From Prevotella sp. tc2-28 (GTDB lineage Bacteria > Bacteroidota > Bacteroidia > Bacteroidales > Bacteroidaceae), in assembly GCF_900107705.1 (NCBI RefSeq), contig NZ_FNRE01000002.1:308131-372130 (forward strand): a DNA stretch of 64,000 nucleotides. The letters are read 5' to 3'. This document shows, piece by piece, positions 33,843-43,056 of this stretch. How positions within the stretch are numbered: position 1 is the first letter of the stretch; every line of letters begins with the position of its first letter. The notes beneath the pieces are model-generated. The model did not search any database. It saw nothing but the letters and a program-made list of their open reading frames with translations, and was not told the origin of the DNA. Both the position numbers and the translations under genes were made by a program.

Positions 33843-33878
33843 AAATAGGAGATGTTTTGTCGTCTCCTATTTTTTTTA
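33843..33878 (+). terminator. Intrinsic terminator overlapping the carB promoter
   Basis: Stem AAATAGGAGA with TCTCCTATTT (10 bp) around a loop of TGTTTTGTCG, followed by eight or more T. It ends the GT2-GH3 transcript. Confidence 0.85.
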
Positions 33879-33886
33879 TAATTTTG
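33856..33886 (+). promoter_or_regulatory. carB promoter, -33 box in the terminator loop
   Basis: -33 TTTG (33856-33859) is in the loop of the upstream terminator, spacer 19 covers the descending stem and T-run, and -7 is TAATTTTG (33879-33886), 35 bases before carB. Confidence 0.75.
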
Positions 33887-33921
33887 CACGCTTGAAATGC
33901 AATCAAAATTAACTTCATTAT

Positions 33922-36900
33922 ATGGATAAAAAACTCAAGAAGGTGCTCGTACTCGGTTCGGGTGCCCTAAAAATCGGACAGGCAGGTGAATTTGACTACT
34001 CAGGTTCACAGGCGCTCAAGGCTTTGCGTGAGGAGGGAATCTCCTCGGTGTTGGTAAACCCGAACATCGCTACGATTCAGACCTCGGAGGGTATTGCCGA
34101 CAAGGTGTACTTCCAGCCAGTGACTACTCATTTCGTCACGGAGATTATCAAGAAAGAACGTCCTGACGGCATTCTGCTGGCCTTTGGTGGACAAACGGCA
34201 CTGAACTGCGGTACAGAACTGTATCAGACTGGCGTGCTGAAGGAATATGGTGTTGAAGTGCTTGGTACATCGGTGGAGGCTATCATGAACACGGAGGATC
34301 GCGACCTCTTCGTCAAGAAGTTGGACGAGATCAGTCTGAAGACTCCCGTGAGCCACGCTGTGGAAAACATGGACGATGCACTGAAAGCCGCCAGAGAGAT
34401 TGGGTTCCCCATCATGATCCGTTCAGCCTATGCACTGGGCGGTCTGGGTTCTGGTATCTGTCCGGACGAGAAAGCCTTTACCGAACTGGCTGAGAGTGCC
34501 TTTACCTTCGCCCCTCAGATCCTGGTGGAGGAATCGCTGAAGGGATGGAAGGAGATTGAGTTTGAGTGTATCCGTGATGCCAATGACCATTGCTTCACAG
34601 TAGCCTCCATGGAGAACTTCGACCCACTGGGCATCCATACCGGTGAGTCGATTGTGGTGGCTCCTACCTGTTCGCTGACTGACGATCAGGTGAAGATGTT
34701 ACAGGACATCACCATCCGCTGCGTGCGCCACCTGAACATCGTGGGTGAGTGTAACATCCAGTTTGCGTTCAACGCACAGACCAACGACTACCGCATCATT
34801 GAGATCAATGCCCGTCTGAGTCGTTCTTCCGCACTGGCCTCTAAGGCTACGGGCTATCCCCTCGCCTTTGTGGCTGCCAAGATTGCATTAGGTTATACGC
34901 TCGACCAGATTGGTGAGATGGGAACCCCCAACTCTGCCTATGTGGCTCCGCAACTGGACTATATGATCTGTAAGATTCCCCGTTGGGACCTGACAAAGTT
35001 TGCTGGTGTGAGTCGCCAGATAGGCAGTTCGATGAAGTCAGTAGGTGAAATCATGTCCATCGGACGCTCCTTCGAGGAGATGATCCAGAAGGGACTCCGT
35101 ATGATCGGACAGGGCATGCACGGTTTTGTGGGTAACGACCACACAAAATTCGACAACCTCGACGAGGAGCTGGCAAACCCCACCGACCTGCGTATCTTCG
35201 CTATCGCACAGGCGCTGGAAGAGGGCTACTCCATTGAGCGTATCGAGGAACTGACCAAGATTGACGTATGGTTCCTGGAGCGTCTGAAACATATCGTCGA
35301 CCTGAAACACCAGTTGCAGCAGTACAACAAGTTGGAAGACGTGCCCAACGCTTTGCTGAAAGAGGTGAAGATATGCGGATTCTCCGACTTCCAGATAGCC
35401 CGCTTCGTGCTGAAGCCACAGAACGGCAACATGGAGAAAGAGAATCTGGCTGTTCGCCAATACCGCAAACAGCAGGGCATCGTACCTGCCGTGAAGCGCA
35501 TCAACACGGTAGCCTCGGAGCATCCCGAGCTGACCAACTACCTGTATTTCACCTATGCAGTAGAAGGTCACGACATACCCTATTATAAAAATGAGAAATC
35601 GGTCATCGTTCTGGGTTCAGGTGCCTATCGCATCGGTTCGTCAGTAGAGTTCGACTGGTGCTCGGTGAACGCCATCAACACAGCGCGTAAGCTGGGCTAC
35701 AAGTCGATTATGATTAACTATAACCCCGAGACGGTATCTACAGACTATGACATGTGTGACCGTCTGTACTTCGACGAGCTCTCCCTGGAGCGCGTACTCG
35801 ACGTGATAGACCTGGAACAGCCACGTGGTGTCATCGTCAGCGTGGGTGGTCAGATTCCTAACAACCTGGCCATGAAACTGCACCGCCAGGGTGTTCCCGT
35901 ACTGGGAACAAGTCCTGTGGACATTGACCGTGCAGAGAATCGTGACAAGTTCTCGGCCATGCTCGACAAGTTGGGCATTGACCAGCCTGCATGGCGTGCG
36001 CTGACCTCTTTCGACGACATCAAGGAATTTGTCGCTGAGGTAGGCTATCCCGTACTGGTACGTCCTTCGTATGTGCTGTCGGGTGCAGCCATGAACGTGT
36101 GCTACGACGACGAGGAACTGCACCGTTTCCTGTCAATGGCCACCGAGGTGTCGAAGGAGTTCCCTGTAGTGGTTTCGAAGTTCATGACGGAGACCAAGGA
36201 GATAGAGTTCGATGCCGTTGCTGACAAGGGTGAGGTTGTTGAGTATGCCATCTCAGAGCATGTAGAGTATGCCGGTGTTCACTCTGGTGACGCCACGATG
36301 GTGTTCCCCGCCCAGCACATCTACTTCTCTACCGTTCGCCAGATTAAGAAGATTGCCCGCAAGATAGCCAAAGAGCTGAACATCAGCGGTCCATTCAACA
36401 TACAGTTCCTTGCCAAGAACCGCGAGGTGAAGGTCATCGAGTGTAACCTGCGTGCATCACGTTCGTTCCCCTTCGTATCGAAAATCCTGAAACGCAACTT
36501 CATCGAGACGGCTACGAAGATTATGCTCGACGCGCCCTACTCTCGTCCTGATCGTTCGGAGTTCGACATCGACCGCATCGGTGTCAAGGCCTCACAGTTC
36601 TCGTTTGCCCGTCTGCAGAATGCCGACCCCGTCTTGGGTGTAGACATGTCGTCAACGGGTGAGGTAGGTTGTCTGGGTGACGACCTGAACGAGGCCATGC
36701 TGAACGCTCTGATTGCCACAGGCTATCGCTTGCCGAAGCAAGGAGCAAACATCCTTATTTCAAGTGGTGCTGCCAAGGGTAAGGTCAGTCTGCTGGAGCC
36801 CGCCAAGGACCTGGTGAAAAAGGGTTACAAGGTTTATGCCACAGGTGGTACTGCCAAGTTCTTCAACGATAACGGTGTGGAGGCTACAGCCGTCAGCTGG

Positions 36901-37149
36901 CCTGACGAGGAAGGCGACAACAATGTGATGGACATGATTGCCCAGCACCAGTTTGCACTCATCGTGAACGTACCGAAAAACCACACGAAGCGTGAGCTGA
37001 CCAACGGCTACCGCATCCGTCGTGGTGCCATCGACCACAACATCCCTCTGATGACCAATGTGCGTCTGGCAAAGGCCTACATTGAGGCGTTCACCGCGCT
37101 CAGCGAGAACGACATCAAGATCAAGTCTTGGCAGGAGTATAATGCTTAG
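33922..37149 (+). CDS. carB: Carbamoyl-phosphate synthase large subunit
   Basis: 1075-residue synthetase making carbamoyl phosphate for pyrimidine and arginine synthesis. Two homologous ATP-grasp halves (first from VLVLGSGALKIGQAGEFDYS, second from VIVLGSGAYRIGSSVEFDW near residue 563) and a C-terminal MGS-like allosteric domain (about 935-1060, GYKVYATGGTAKFFNDNG). No frameshift. The small subunit gene carA is not adjacent, unlike many bacteria. The stop codon TAG is the first part of a GAGGTAAG repeat array. Confidence 0.97.
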   Translation: MDKKLKKVLVLGSGALKIGQAGEFDYSGSQALKALREEGISSVLVNPNIATIQTSEGIADKVYFQPVTTHFVTEIIKKERPDGILLAFGGQTALNCGTELYQTGVLKEYGVEVLGTSVEAIMNTEDRDLFVKKLDEISLKTPVSHAVENMDDALKAAREIGFPIMIRSAYALGGLGSGICPDEKAFTELAESAFTFAPQILVEESLKGWKEIEFECIRDANDHCFTVASMENFDPLGIHTGESIVVAPTCSLTDDQVKMLQDITIRCVRHLNIVGECNIQFAFNAQTNDYRIIEINARLSRSSALASKATGYPLAFVAAKIALGYTLDQIGEMGTPNSAYVAPQLDYMICKIPRWDLTKFAGVSRQIGSSMKSVGEIMSIGRSFEEMIQKGLRMIGQGMHGFVGNDHTKFDNLDEELANPTDLRIFAIAQALEEGYSIERIEELTKIDVWFLERLKHIVDLKHQLQQYNKLEDVPNALLKEVKICGFSDFQIARFVLKPQNGNMEKENLAVRQYRKQQGIVPAVKRINTVASEHPELTNYLYFTYAVEGHDIPYYKNEKSVIVLGSGAYRIGSSVEFDWCSVNAINTARKLGYKSIMINYNPETVSTDYDMCDRLYFDELSLERVLDVIDLEQPRGVIVSVGGQIPNNLAMKLHRQGVPVLGTSPVDIDRAENRDKFSAMLDKLGIDQPAWRALTSFDDIKEFVAEVGYPVLVRPSYVLSGAAMNVCYDDEELHRFLSMATEVSKEFPVVVSKFMTETKEIEFDAVADKGEVVEYAISEHVEYAGVHSGDATMVFPAQHIYFSTVRQIKKIARKIAKELNISGPFNIQFLAKNREVKVIECNLRASRSFPFVSKILKRNFIETATKIMLDAPYSRPDRSEFDIDRIGVKASQFSFARLQNADPVLGVDMSSTGEVGCLGDDLNEAMLNALIATGYRLPKQGANILISSGAAKGKVSLLEPAKDLVKKGYKVYATGGTAKFFNDNGVEATAVSWPDEEGDNNVMDMIAQHQFALIVNVPKNHTKRELTNGYRIRRGAIDHNIPLMTNVRLAKAYIEAFTALSENDIKIKSWQEYNA

Positions 37150-37179
37150 AGGTAAGAGGTGAGAGGTAAGAGGTAAGAG
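37147..37179 (+). repeat. GAGGTAA/GAGGTGA repeat between carB and a patatin gene
   Basis: Four 7-bp units (AGAGGTA, AGAGGTG, AGAGGTA, AGAGGTA) fill the gap from carB stop to the next ATG at 37180. GAGGTGA (37156-37162) equals the complement of the 16S 3' anti-Shine-Dalgarno; another GAGGTA ends 4 bases before the start. Confidence 0.85.
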
Positions 37180-38043
37180 ATGACAGGGAAGAAGGGGCTG
37201 GTTCTGGAAGGCGGCGCCATGCGTGGACTATGGACAGCAGGCGTGACAGATGTCATGATGGAACACGACATCTGGCCAGACGGACTGATTGGTGTCTCTG
37301 CGGGGGCTGCGTTTGGCTGCAACTATAAATCGAAGCAGATCGGACGCGCCATCCGCTACAACACCCGCTTTGCCAAGGACCCCAGGTACAGTGGTGTGAG
37401 GTCACTGCTGACCACGGGCGACTACTTCAATGCGAAGTTCGGTTATCATGTAGTTCCCTACGAGTACGACCTCTTCGACATCAAGACCTTCGAGGAGAAT
37501 CCCCTGGAGTTTACCATCGTTTGTACGGATGTGCAGACGGGTCAACCGGTATATCATGTAATGGACCACGTAGACTACGACGAACTGGAGTGGTTGCGAG
37601 CCTCTGCATCAATGCCGCTGGCGTCGAAAGTCGTGAAGGTGCAAGGTCACCTGTTGCTTGACGGTGGGGTGGCAGACAGCATCCCCTTGGAATACTTCGA
37701 GCGCAAGGGATATGACCGCAACGTGGTCATCCTGACGCAGCCTCAGGGATACCAGAAGGCGCACAACAGACTGATGCCGCTAATGCGCCTTGCATTACAT
37801 CGCTACCCCCACTTCCTAAAAGCATTGGACGAGCGCCACCAGATGTACAACTACCAGTTGGAATATGTGGCGAATGCAGAGCGACTGGGTCGTTGTCTGG
37901 TCATCCGTCCGGATGAGAAGATACCCATCGGCCACATCTCACACAACCCAGAACAGATGCACCACGTCTACGAACTGGGGCGAAAGGTGGGCGAAAGGTA
38001 TATTGACCGCATCCAAGCGTTCTATGGAATTCATCATTCATAA
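37180..38043 (+). CDS. Patatin-like phospholipase 1
   Basis: 287-residue patatin-fold lipid acyl hydrolase. Oxyanion loop LEGGAMRG (9-16), nucleophile Ser40 in GVSAGA, and the catalytic Asp in [12 protein letters not shown]. The C-terminal extension ([19 protein letters not shown]) fits the bacterial YjjU-type subgroup. Cytoplasmic; membrane lipid turnover is inferred. It ends IHHS, encoded in TTCATCATT repeat, and lies between carB and trmD. A related gene faces it at 38715. Confidence 0.88.
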   Translation: MTGKKGLVLEGGAMRGLWTAGVTDVMMEHDIWPDGLIGVSAGAAFGCNYKSKQIGRAIRYNTRFAKDPRYSGVRSLLTTGDYFNAKFGYHVVPYEYDLFDIKTFEENPLEFTIVCTDVQTGQPVYHVMDHVDYDELEWLRASASMPLASKVVKVQGHLLLDGGVADSIPLEYFERKGYDRNVVILTQPQGYQKAHNRLMPLMRLALHRYPHFLKALDERHQMYNYQLEYVANAERLGRCLVIRPDEKIPIGHISHNPEQMHHVYELGRKVGERYIDRIQAFYGIHHS

Positions 38044-38061
38044 TGCATCATTCATCATTGT
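38026..38061 (+). repeat. ATTCATCATTCATAATGCAT-type repeat
   Basis: Units of TTCATCATT run through the end of the first patatin gene (giving IHHS and stop) to 2 bases before the trmD ATG. Confidence 0.8.
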
Positions 38062-38062
38062 T

Positions 38063-38740
38063 ATGAGAATAGACATCATCACCGTACTGCCCGAAATGCT
38101 GGAGGGCTTCGTACACGAGAGTATTCTGGCAAGGGCTGAGAAGAAAGGACTTGCTGAGATTCGACTGCACAACCTGCGCGACTACACGCTGGATAAATGG
38201 CGTCGCGTTGACGACTATCCCTATGGCGGTAGTGCGGGTATGGTGATGCAATGCGAACCCATAGACCGTTGTATCACGGCACTGAAGGCAGAGCGTGACT
38301 ACGACGAGGTCATCTTCACCTCACCCGACGGTGAACGTTTCGACCAGCACATGGCCAACGAGTTGTCGCTGAAGGGAAACCTGATTATCCTTGCCGGTCA
38401 CTACAAGGGCATTGACCAGCGTGTTCGCGACCACCTGATTACGAAAGAGATTTCTATTGGCGACTTCGTACTGACGGGAGGCGAACTGGTGGCCGCCATG
38501 ATAGCTGACGCGATAGTCCGCGTAGTTCCTGGTGTCATCGGTGACGAGCAGAGTGCCCTCTCCGACTGTTTTCAGGACGACCTGCTGGCCGCCCCCATCT
38601 ATACGCGTCCGGCAGACTATAAAGGATGGAAGGTGCCTGAGATACTGCTCTCGGGCAACGAAGCCAAGATACGCAACTGGGAATTGGAACAGGCGATGGA
38701 GCGCACCCGTCGCCTCAGACCAGACCTGCTGAAAGAATAA
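38063..38740 (+). CDS. trmD: tRNA (guanine-N1-)-methyltransferase
   Basis: SPOUT methyltransferase making m1G37 in tRNA, which prevents +1 frameshifts. 225 residues. Start [16 protein letters not shown]; knot region [27 protein letters not shown] and [19 protein letters not shown] 38063 matches family starts; an in-frame start 66 codons upstream only reads through the patatin gene. Its 3' end overlaps the convergent second patatin gene by 26 bases. Confidence 0.96.
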   Translation: MRIDIITVLPEMLEGFVHESILARAEKKGLAEIRLHNLRDYTLDKWRRVDDYPYGGSAGMVMQCEPIDRCITALKAERDYDEVIFTSPDGERFDQHMANELSLKGNLIILAGHYKGIDQRVRDHLITKEISIGDFVLTGGELVAAMIADAIVRVVPGVIGDEQSALSDCFQDDLLAAPIYTRPADYKGWKVPEILLSGNEAKIRNWELEQAMERTRRLRPDLLKE

Positions 38741-39563
38741 AGCGCTCACCTAAGCGGAACCCCTCTTCATATAGGCGTTCCAACTTCTCTACATCCTGAG
38801 TGATGCGCCCAACTTCCATAGGTGCCTCCGGACGGATGACGGTTATCTCACCCCAGTCTTCCATCCGTTCTATCAAGTCGAGTTGTTTGTTGTATTCCGC
38901 CGTACGTCTGCTTAACGCCACACGCAGACGGGGATACTCCCGATAGATGAACTTTGGCATCTTAATGTCGGGTTCCGACGAACGATAACCACGATTACGC
39001 GTTAAGACGACCACATTCTCCTGATGTCCTGTATCAATGCTACGCACGATAGGAATACTGTCGACAATACCACCATCGAGCATCGGGATGCCATCGACAT
39101 CTACGATATGCGCCACAAAAGGCAGCGCACTCGTCGCCTTCACTATCTGGGTGAGTCGCTGATGGTCATGACGCTCCGAGAGATACATCGCACGACCCGT
39201 CCTGCAGTTGGTAGTCACCATCTCAAAGGTTGCCGCATTTGCTTCATACGCTGCATAGTCGAAGGGCACCAACTCGTTAGGAAAACGCTCGTAGAGGATG
39301 TCGGTATCGAAGATGCTACCTTTCTGTACCAGACCTTTCAGTGAGATATAATCATACTTCTGCAACATGTCGATGTTCGACCAGCGCGCTCTTCGAGGCT
39401 GCCGACTCATATACGACATGGCATTGCAAGCTCCTGCCGACACAGCCACTACATAAGGGAAATAGACCTCATGCTTCATCAAGGCGTCGAGCACACCCGA
39501 CGTGAACACGCCTCGCATGCCGCCACCCTCGAGAACCAGACCTGTGTTGGATGATATTTGCAT
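38715..39563 (-). CDS. Patatin-like phospholipase 2
   Basis: 282-residue paralogue of the gene at 37180. Oxyanion LEGGGMRG (11-18), Ser42 in VSAGACNA and Asp in [11 protein letters not shown]. Shared features include the [12 protein letters not shown] / [12 protein letters not shown] segment and the C-terminal arginine/tyrosine-rich region. It converges on trmD, overlapping by 26 bases, so the two patatin genes flank trmD in opposite directions. Confidence 0.88.
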   Translation of the reverse strand: MQISSNTGLVLEGGGMRGVFTSGVLDALMKHEVYFPYVVAVSAGACNAMSYMSRQPRRARWSNIDMLQKYDYISLKGLVQKGSIFDTDILYERFPNELVPFDYAAYEANAATFEMVTTNCRTGRAMYLSERHDHQRLTQIVKATSALPFVAHIVDVDGIPMLDGGIVDSIPIVRSIDTGHQENVVVLTRNRGYRSSEPDIKMPKFIYREYPRLRVALSRRTAEYNKQLDLIERMEDWGEITVIRPEAPMEVGRITQDVEKLERLYEEGFRLGERFILSAGLV

Positions 39564-39582
39564 TTTAATACTTTTTAGGGTG

Positions 39583-39590
39583 CAAAGTTA
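39583..39590 (-). promoter_or_regulatory. Promoter -7 element of patatin 2
   Basis: TAACTTTG on the minus strand, 20 bases before the start codon. Confidence 0.5.
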
Positions 39591-39612
39591 GTGCAAATAA
39601 ATAAATAATGTG

Positions 39613-39620
39613 TACCTTTG
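39613..39620 (+). promoter_or_regulatory. Promoter -7 element of the peptidase operon
   Basis: TACCTTTG, 37 bases before the aminopeptidase start; divergent from the patatin 2 promoter. No good -33. Confidence 0.55.
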
Positions 39621-39656
39621 CGAACAAAATGGACAAACAAACCGATTTTTTGATAA

Positions 39657-41072
39657 ATGTTTAGCAAAGATACGTATATCCGGCGACGTGCCGAACTGAA
39701 AAAAATAGTGGGCGAAGGTGTTATCGTGCTGTTTGGCAACAACGATGCACCGTGCAACTATCCCGCCAACTGCTATGCTCCGATGCGACAGGACTCCTCG
39801 TTCCTGTATTACTTCGGACAGCATCGTAATGGACTGGTAGGTGTGATTGACATCGACAACGACGAAGAGTGGCTGTTCGGTGACGACATTGACGTGGAAG
39901 ACATTGTATGGATGGGCTTCACACCATCGGTAGCTGACTTGGCTGCTGAGGTGGGTGTGACGAAGACTGCCCCCATGAAATCTCTTACCGCTCACCTCTC
40001 ACCGCTCAACTCTCACCACTCACCTCTCACCACTAAAAACATCCACTTCCTGCCACCCTATCGTCATGATACCCAAATCCAAATCATGGACTTGCTGGGT
40101 ATTCATCCATCAAAACAAAAGGAGGCAGCATCACTTGAGCTCATCCAAGCTGTTGTAAAGATGCGCTCCACCAAAGAAGCACAGGAAATAGAAGCTATTG
40201 ATCGTGCTTGTGATGTGGGCTATGCGATGCACACCACCGCCCAATTGCTGATTAAGCCGGGAGTGACAGAACGCTTCATTGGCGGACAGGTGGATGGCAT
40301 TGCCCGTTCACTGGCCGACCAGACAAGTTTCGCCACCATCTTCTCGCAACATGGCGAGATTATGCACGGCAATCCAACGGCAAACAAACTGGAGGATGGT
40401 CGTCTGGTATTGTGTGATGCTGGTTGTGAACTGGACGACTACTGTAGTGATCATACCCGTACGATGCCTGTCAACGGCAAGTTCACCCAGCGTCAGCTGG
40501 AAATCTACAGCATTGTGGAAGCATGTCACGACTACGTCTTGGAAGTGGCAAAGCCTGGTGTGAAATATATGGATGTCCACTTTGCTGTCTGTCGGATGAT
40601 GACCGAACGACTCAAGGAACTGGGACTGATGAAGGGCGACACGGACGAGGCTGTAAAGGCTGGTGCCCACGCTATGTTCCTGCCTCACGGATTAGGTCAC
40701 ATGATGGGTATGGACGTTCACGACATGGAAGGTCTAGGACAGATTTATGTTGGCTTCGACGAGGAGACACGTCCCAATCTGGAGCAGTTTGGCACCAACT
40801 GTCTGCGCATGGGTCGAAGGCTACAGGAAGGCTTTGTCGTTACTGACGAGCCCGGCATCTACTTTATCCCTGCCCTCATCGACGAGTGGAAAGCCAGCGG
40901 ACACTGCAAGGAGTTTATCAACTACGAGAAGTTGGAGACCTACAAGGACTTTGGCGGCATCCGCATCGAGGATGATGTACTGATTACCAAAGACGGCTGC
41001 AGATTCCTCGGAACGAAGCGCATCCCGTACCACCCTGCAGAGCTGGAAGCATTTATGAGTAAAAACCAATAG
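39657..41072 (+). CDS. pepP: Xaa-Pro aminopeptidase (M24B) with repeat-derived insertion
   Basis: 471-residue dinuclear metallopeptidase that removes an N-terminal residue next to proline. N-terminal domain about 1-160, catalytic pita-bread domain about 175-460. Metal ligands lie in DAGCELDDYCSDHTRTMP, HGLGHMMGMDVHD and the late Glu segments (TDEPGIYF, then GGIRIEDD). Residues 109-126 (SLTAHLSPL then NSHHSPLTT) are encoded by CTCACCTCT-type repeat between the two domains, in frame, so the family-typical sequence is interrupted there. Followed by pepC after 6 bases. Confidence 0.92.
   Translation: MFSKDTYIRRRAELKKIVGEGVIVLFGNNDAPCNYPANCYAPMRQDSSFLYYFGQHRNGLVGVIDIDNDEEWLFGDDIDVEDIVWMGFTPSVADLAAEVGVTKTAPMKSLTAHLSPLNSHHSPLTTKNIHFLPPYRHDTQIQIMDLLGIHPSKQKEAASLELIQAVVKMRSTKEAQEIEAIDRACDVGYAMHTTAQLLIKPGVTERFIGGQVDGIARSLADQTSFATIFSQHGEIMHGNPTANKLEDGRLVLCDAGCELDDYCSDHTRTMPVNGKFTQRQLEIYSIVEACHDYVLEVAKPGVKYMDVHFAVCRMMTERLKELGLMKGDTDEAVKAGAHAMFLPHGLGHMMGMDVHDMEGLGQIYVGFDEETRPNLEQFGTNCLRMGRRLQEGFVVTDEPGIYFIPALIDEWKASGHCKEFINYEKLETYKDFGGIRIEDDVLITKDGCRFLGTKRIPYHPAELEAFMSKNQ
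39981..40036 (+). repeat. CTCACCTCT-family repeat inside the aminopeptidase gene
   Basis: Tandem units such as CTCACCTCT, CACCGCTCAACT and CACCACT, in frame, encoding residues 109-127. Same family as 6671-6724. Confidence 0.85.
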
Positions 41073-41078
41073 ATAATT

Positions 41079-42284
41079 ATGAAAAAAATTTTAACCTTTG
41101 CACTCATGGCATTCGTTGCCGTTGGTGCTCAGGCTGCCAAGAAAAAGGCACCTGCAAAAAATGAGAACAAACCCGTATTCACCGTCGTCAAGGAAAATCC
41201 TATCACGACCATCAAGGACCAGAACCGCTCGGGTACGTGCTGGGACTACTCTACCCTCTCCTTCTTTGAGGCTGAGATTCTGAAGGCTACCGGCAAGAAG
41301 TACACCCTCTGTGAAGCTTTCGTAGCCAACAAGACCTATATGGAGCGTGCCATCCAAGTGGTTCGCTATCACGGTGACTGCCAGTTTGCACAGGGCGGAA
41401 GTTCTGAGGACGTGCTTCACACGCTGAAGACCCATGGTATCTGCCCCATCGAGGCAATGCCTTTCCCCGGTTCACTCTATGGTGACTCGCTGAACAACTT
41501 CAACGAGTTCTTCAGCGTGCTGGAGCCATACGTAGCCGCTGTCGCCAAGAGCGATGCCAAGAAACTCAGCAAGGCATGGAAGACCGGTATGCAAGGCATA
41601 CTCGACGCCTATCTAGGAAAGTGCCCTGAGAAGTTCACCTACGAAGGCAAGGAATATACCCCGAAAAGTTTCATGGCATCGCTGGGTATCAATCTCGACG
41701 ACTATGTGAGCATCACCAGCTATACCCACCATCCCTTCTACACCGCCTTCGCCGTTGAGGTACAGGACAACTGGCGCTTCCCATTGAGCTACAACGTGCC
41801 AATGGACGAGATGATGCAGATTATCGACAACGCTGTGAAGAACGGCTATACCGTAGCCTGGGGCGGTGACGTCAGTGAGCCTGGCTTCACCCGCAAGGGA
41901 CTGGCCTATGCTGTAGATGACAAAAAGACACAGAGCCTGCAAGGCAGCGACATGGCCAAATGGCTGAAGATGACTGCCGCCAAGAAGCGTGACATCATCG
42001 ACTCGCTGGGCTGCACCGTGCCTGAGATTGTTCCTACTCAGGAGATGCGTCAGGAGCGCTTCGACAACTGGGAACTGACTGACGACCATGGCATGCACAT
42101 CTTCGGTGTTGCCAAGGACCAGAACGGTAAGGAGTACTATATGGTACAGAACTCATGGGGCAAGACGGGCGACTACAAGGGCATCTGGTATATGACCAAG
42201 GCTTTCATCGCTGCCAACACCATGGACTTCCTCATCAACAAAAATGCTATTCCCGCTGAGATTCGCAAGAAGCTAGGACTTTAA
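41079..42284 (+). CDS. Exported C1-family cysteine peptidase (bleomycin hydrolase/PepC type)
   Basis: 401-residue papain-fold aminopeptidase. Signal peptide MKKILTFALMAFVAVGAQA, so it acts outside the cytoplasm, unlike typical PepC. Active-site segment QNRSGTCWDYSTLSFFEAE holds the oxyanion Gln and Cys (about 49-55); His lies in DDHGMHIFG and Asn in QNSWGKTGDYKG. Probably degrades peptides in the periplasm. It is in an operon with pepP; the following RraA gene is separated by a hairpin. Confidence 0.9.
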   Translation: MKKILTFALMAFVAVGAQAAKKKAPAKNENKPVFTVVKENPITTIKDQNRSGTCWDYSTLSFFEAEILKATGKKYTLCEAFVANKTYMERAIQVVRYHGDCQFAQGGSSEDVLHTLKTHGICPIEAMPFPGSLYGDSLNNFNEFFSVLEPYVAAVAKSDAKKLSKAWKTGMQGILDAYLGKCPEKFTYEGKEYTPKSFMASLGINLDDYVSITSYTHHPFYTAFAVEVQDNWRFPLSYNVPMDEMMQIIDNAVKNGYTVAWGGDVSEPGFTRKGLAYAVDDKKTQSLQGSDMAKWLKMTAAKKRDIIDSLGCTVPEIVPTQEMRQERFDNWELTDDHGMHIFGVAKDQNGKEYYMVQNSWGKTGDYKGIWYMTKAFIAANTMDFLINKNAIPAEIRKKLGL

Positions 42285-42290
42285 ACCATG

Positions 42291-42321
42291 GAAGGGGTGT
42301 GCCATCATGCGCATCCCTTTC
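42291..42321 (+). terminator. Hairpin between pepC and the sugar-acid operon
   Basis: 12-bp stem with one bulge (GAAGGGGTGTGC with GCGCATCCCTTTC), loop CATCAT-like, followed by a weak T-rich stretch. It may be a partial terminator or processing site. No -7 box is obvious in the remaining 28 bases. Confidence 0.5.
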
Positions 42322-42348
42322 ATTTCTTTCACCTAAAACAAACTACTT

Positions 42349-43044
42349 ATGACAAACCTATGGAAAAATGATGAAGAACTGTTCCGTATAGCCCGTAACG
42401 AACTCTTCACAGCCTTGATAGGCGATGTCCTGGACAAAATGGGGTATCTGCACCAATTCCTGCCCCCACATATCAAACCCTTACGACGTGACATGGTAGT
42501 CATCGGACGCGCAATGCCCGTGTTGGAAGCTGACGTCTTTGCAGAGCGACAGCAGGAGACACAGCTCGACGTGATGCGGAAACCCTTTGGAATCATGTTT
42601 GAGGCACTTGACCAACTGAAGGCCGGTGAGGTATATATCTGTAGTGGTTCGTCACCACGCTATGCACTATGGGGCGGACTGATGAGCACACGAGCTATTG
42701 CCATAGGAGCAGCTGGCGCAGTGGTTGACGGTTTCTCACGAGACACCAACGAGATACTGCGTCTGAACTTTCCCACTTTTTCACAAGGCACCTATGCACA
42801 AGACCAAGGACCTCGCGGAAAAGTGATAGACTATCGGGTACCCATCGAGTTCGGAGGCATTCCCGTTCGTCCTGGCGACATTGTCTTTGGCGACCTTGAC
42901 GGTGTGATCATCGTACCCCGCGAGGCTGAGGAAGAAGCCTTTGCCGGAGCCATTGAGAAGGCCCGTGGCGAAAAGCTGGTCAAGCAAGCCCTGGAGCAAG
43001 GCATGAGCACCGTAGAAGCTTTTGCCAAATTTGGAATCATGTAA
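42349..43044 (+). CDS. RraA/HMG-aldolase-like protein
   Basis: 231-residue member of the RraA fold. The family includes metal-dependent aldolases that split 4-hydroxy-2-oxo acids, oxaloacetate decarboxylases, and RNase E inhibitors. The signature GAAGAVVDGFSRDTNEI near residues 124-140 and the GGLMSTRAIA region carry the substrate Arg and metal Asp, which favours a catalytic role. First gene of six that look like a sugar-acid catabolic operon; here it is the likely final cleavage step, which is inference. Confidence 0.85.
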   Translation: MTNLWKNDEELFRIARNELFTALIGDVLDKMGYLHQFLPPHIKPLRRDMVVIGRAMPVLEADVFAERQQETQLDVMRKPFGIMFEALDQLKAGEVYICSGSSPRYALWGGLMSTRAIAIGAAGAVVDGFSRDTNEILRLNFPTFSQGTYAQDQGPRGKVIDYRVPIEFGGIPVRPGDIVFGDLDGVIIVPREAEEEAFAGAIEKARGEKLVKQALEQGMSTVEAFAKFGIM

Positions 43045-43056
43045 AACAAATCAAAT

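Noticed and set aside
37865..38062. N-terminal extension of TrmD
   Set aside because: The in-frame extension only reads the patatin gene in another frame; TrmD proteins begin at MRIDIIT.
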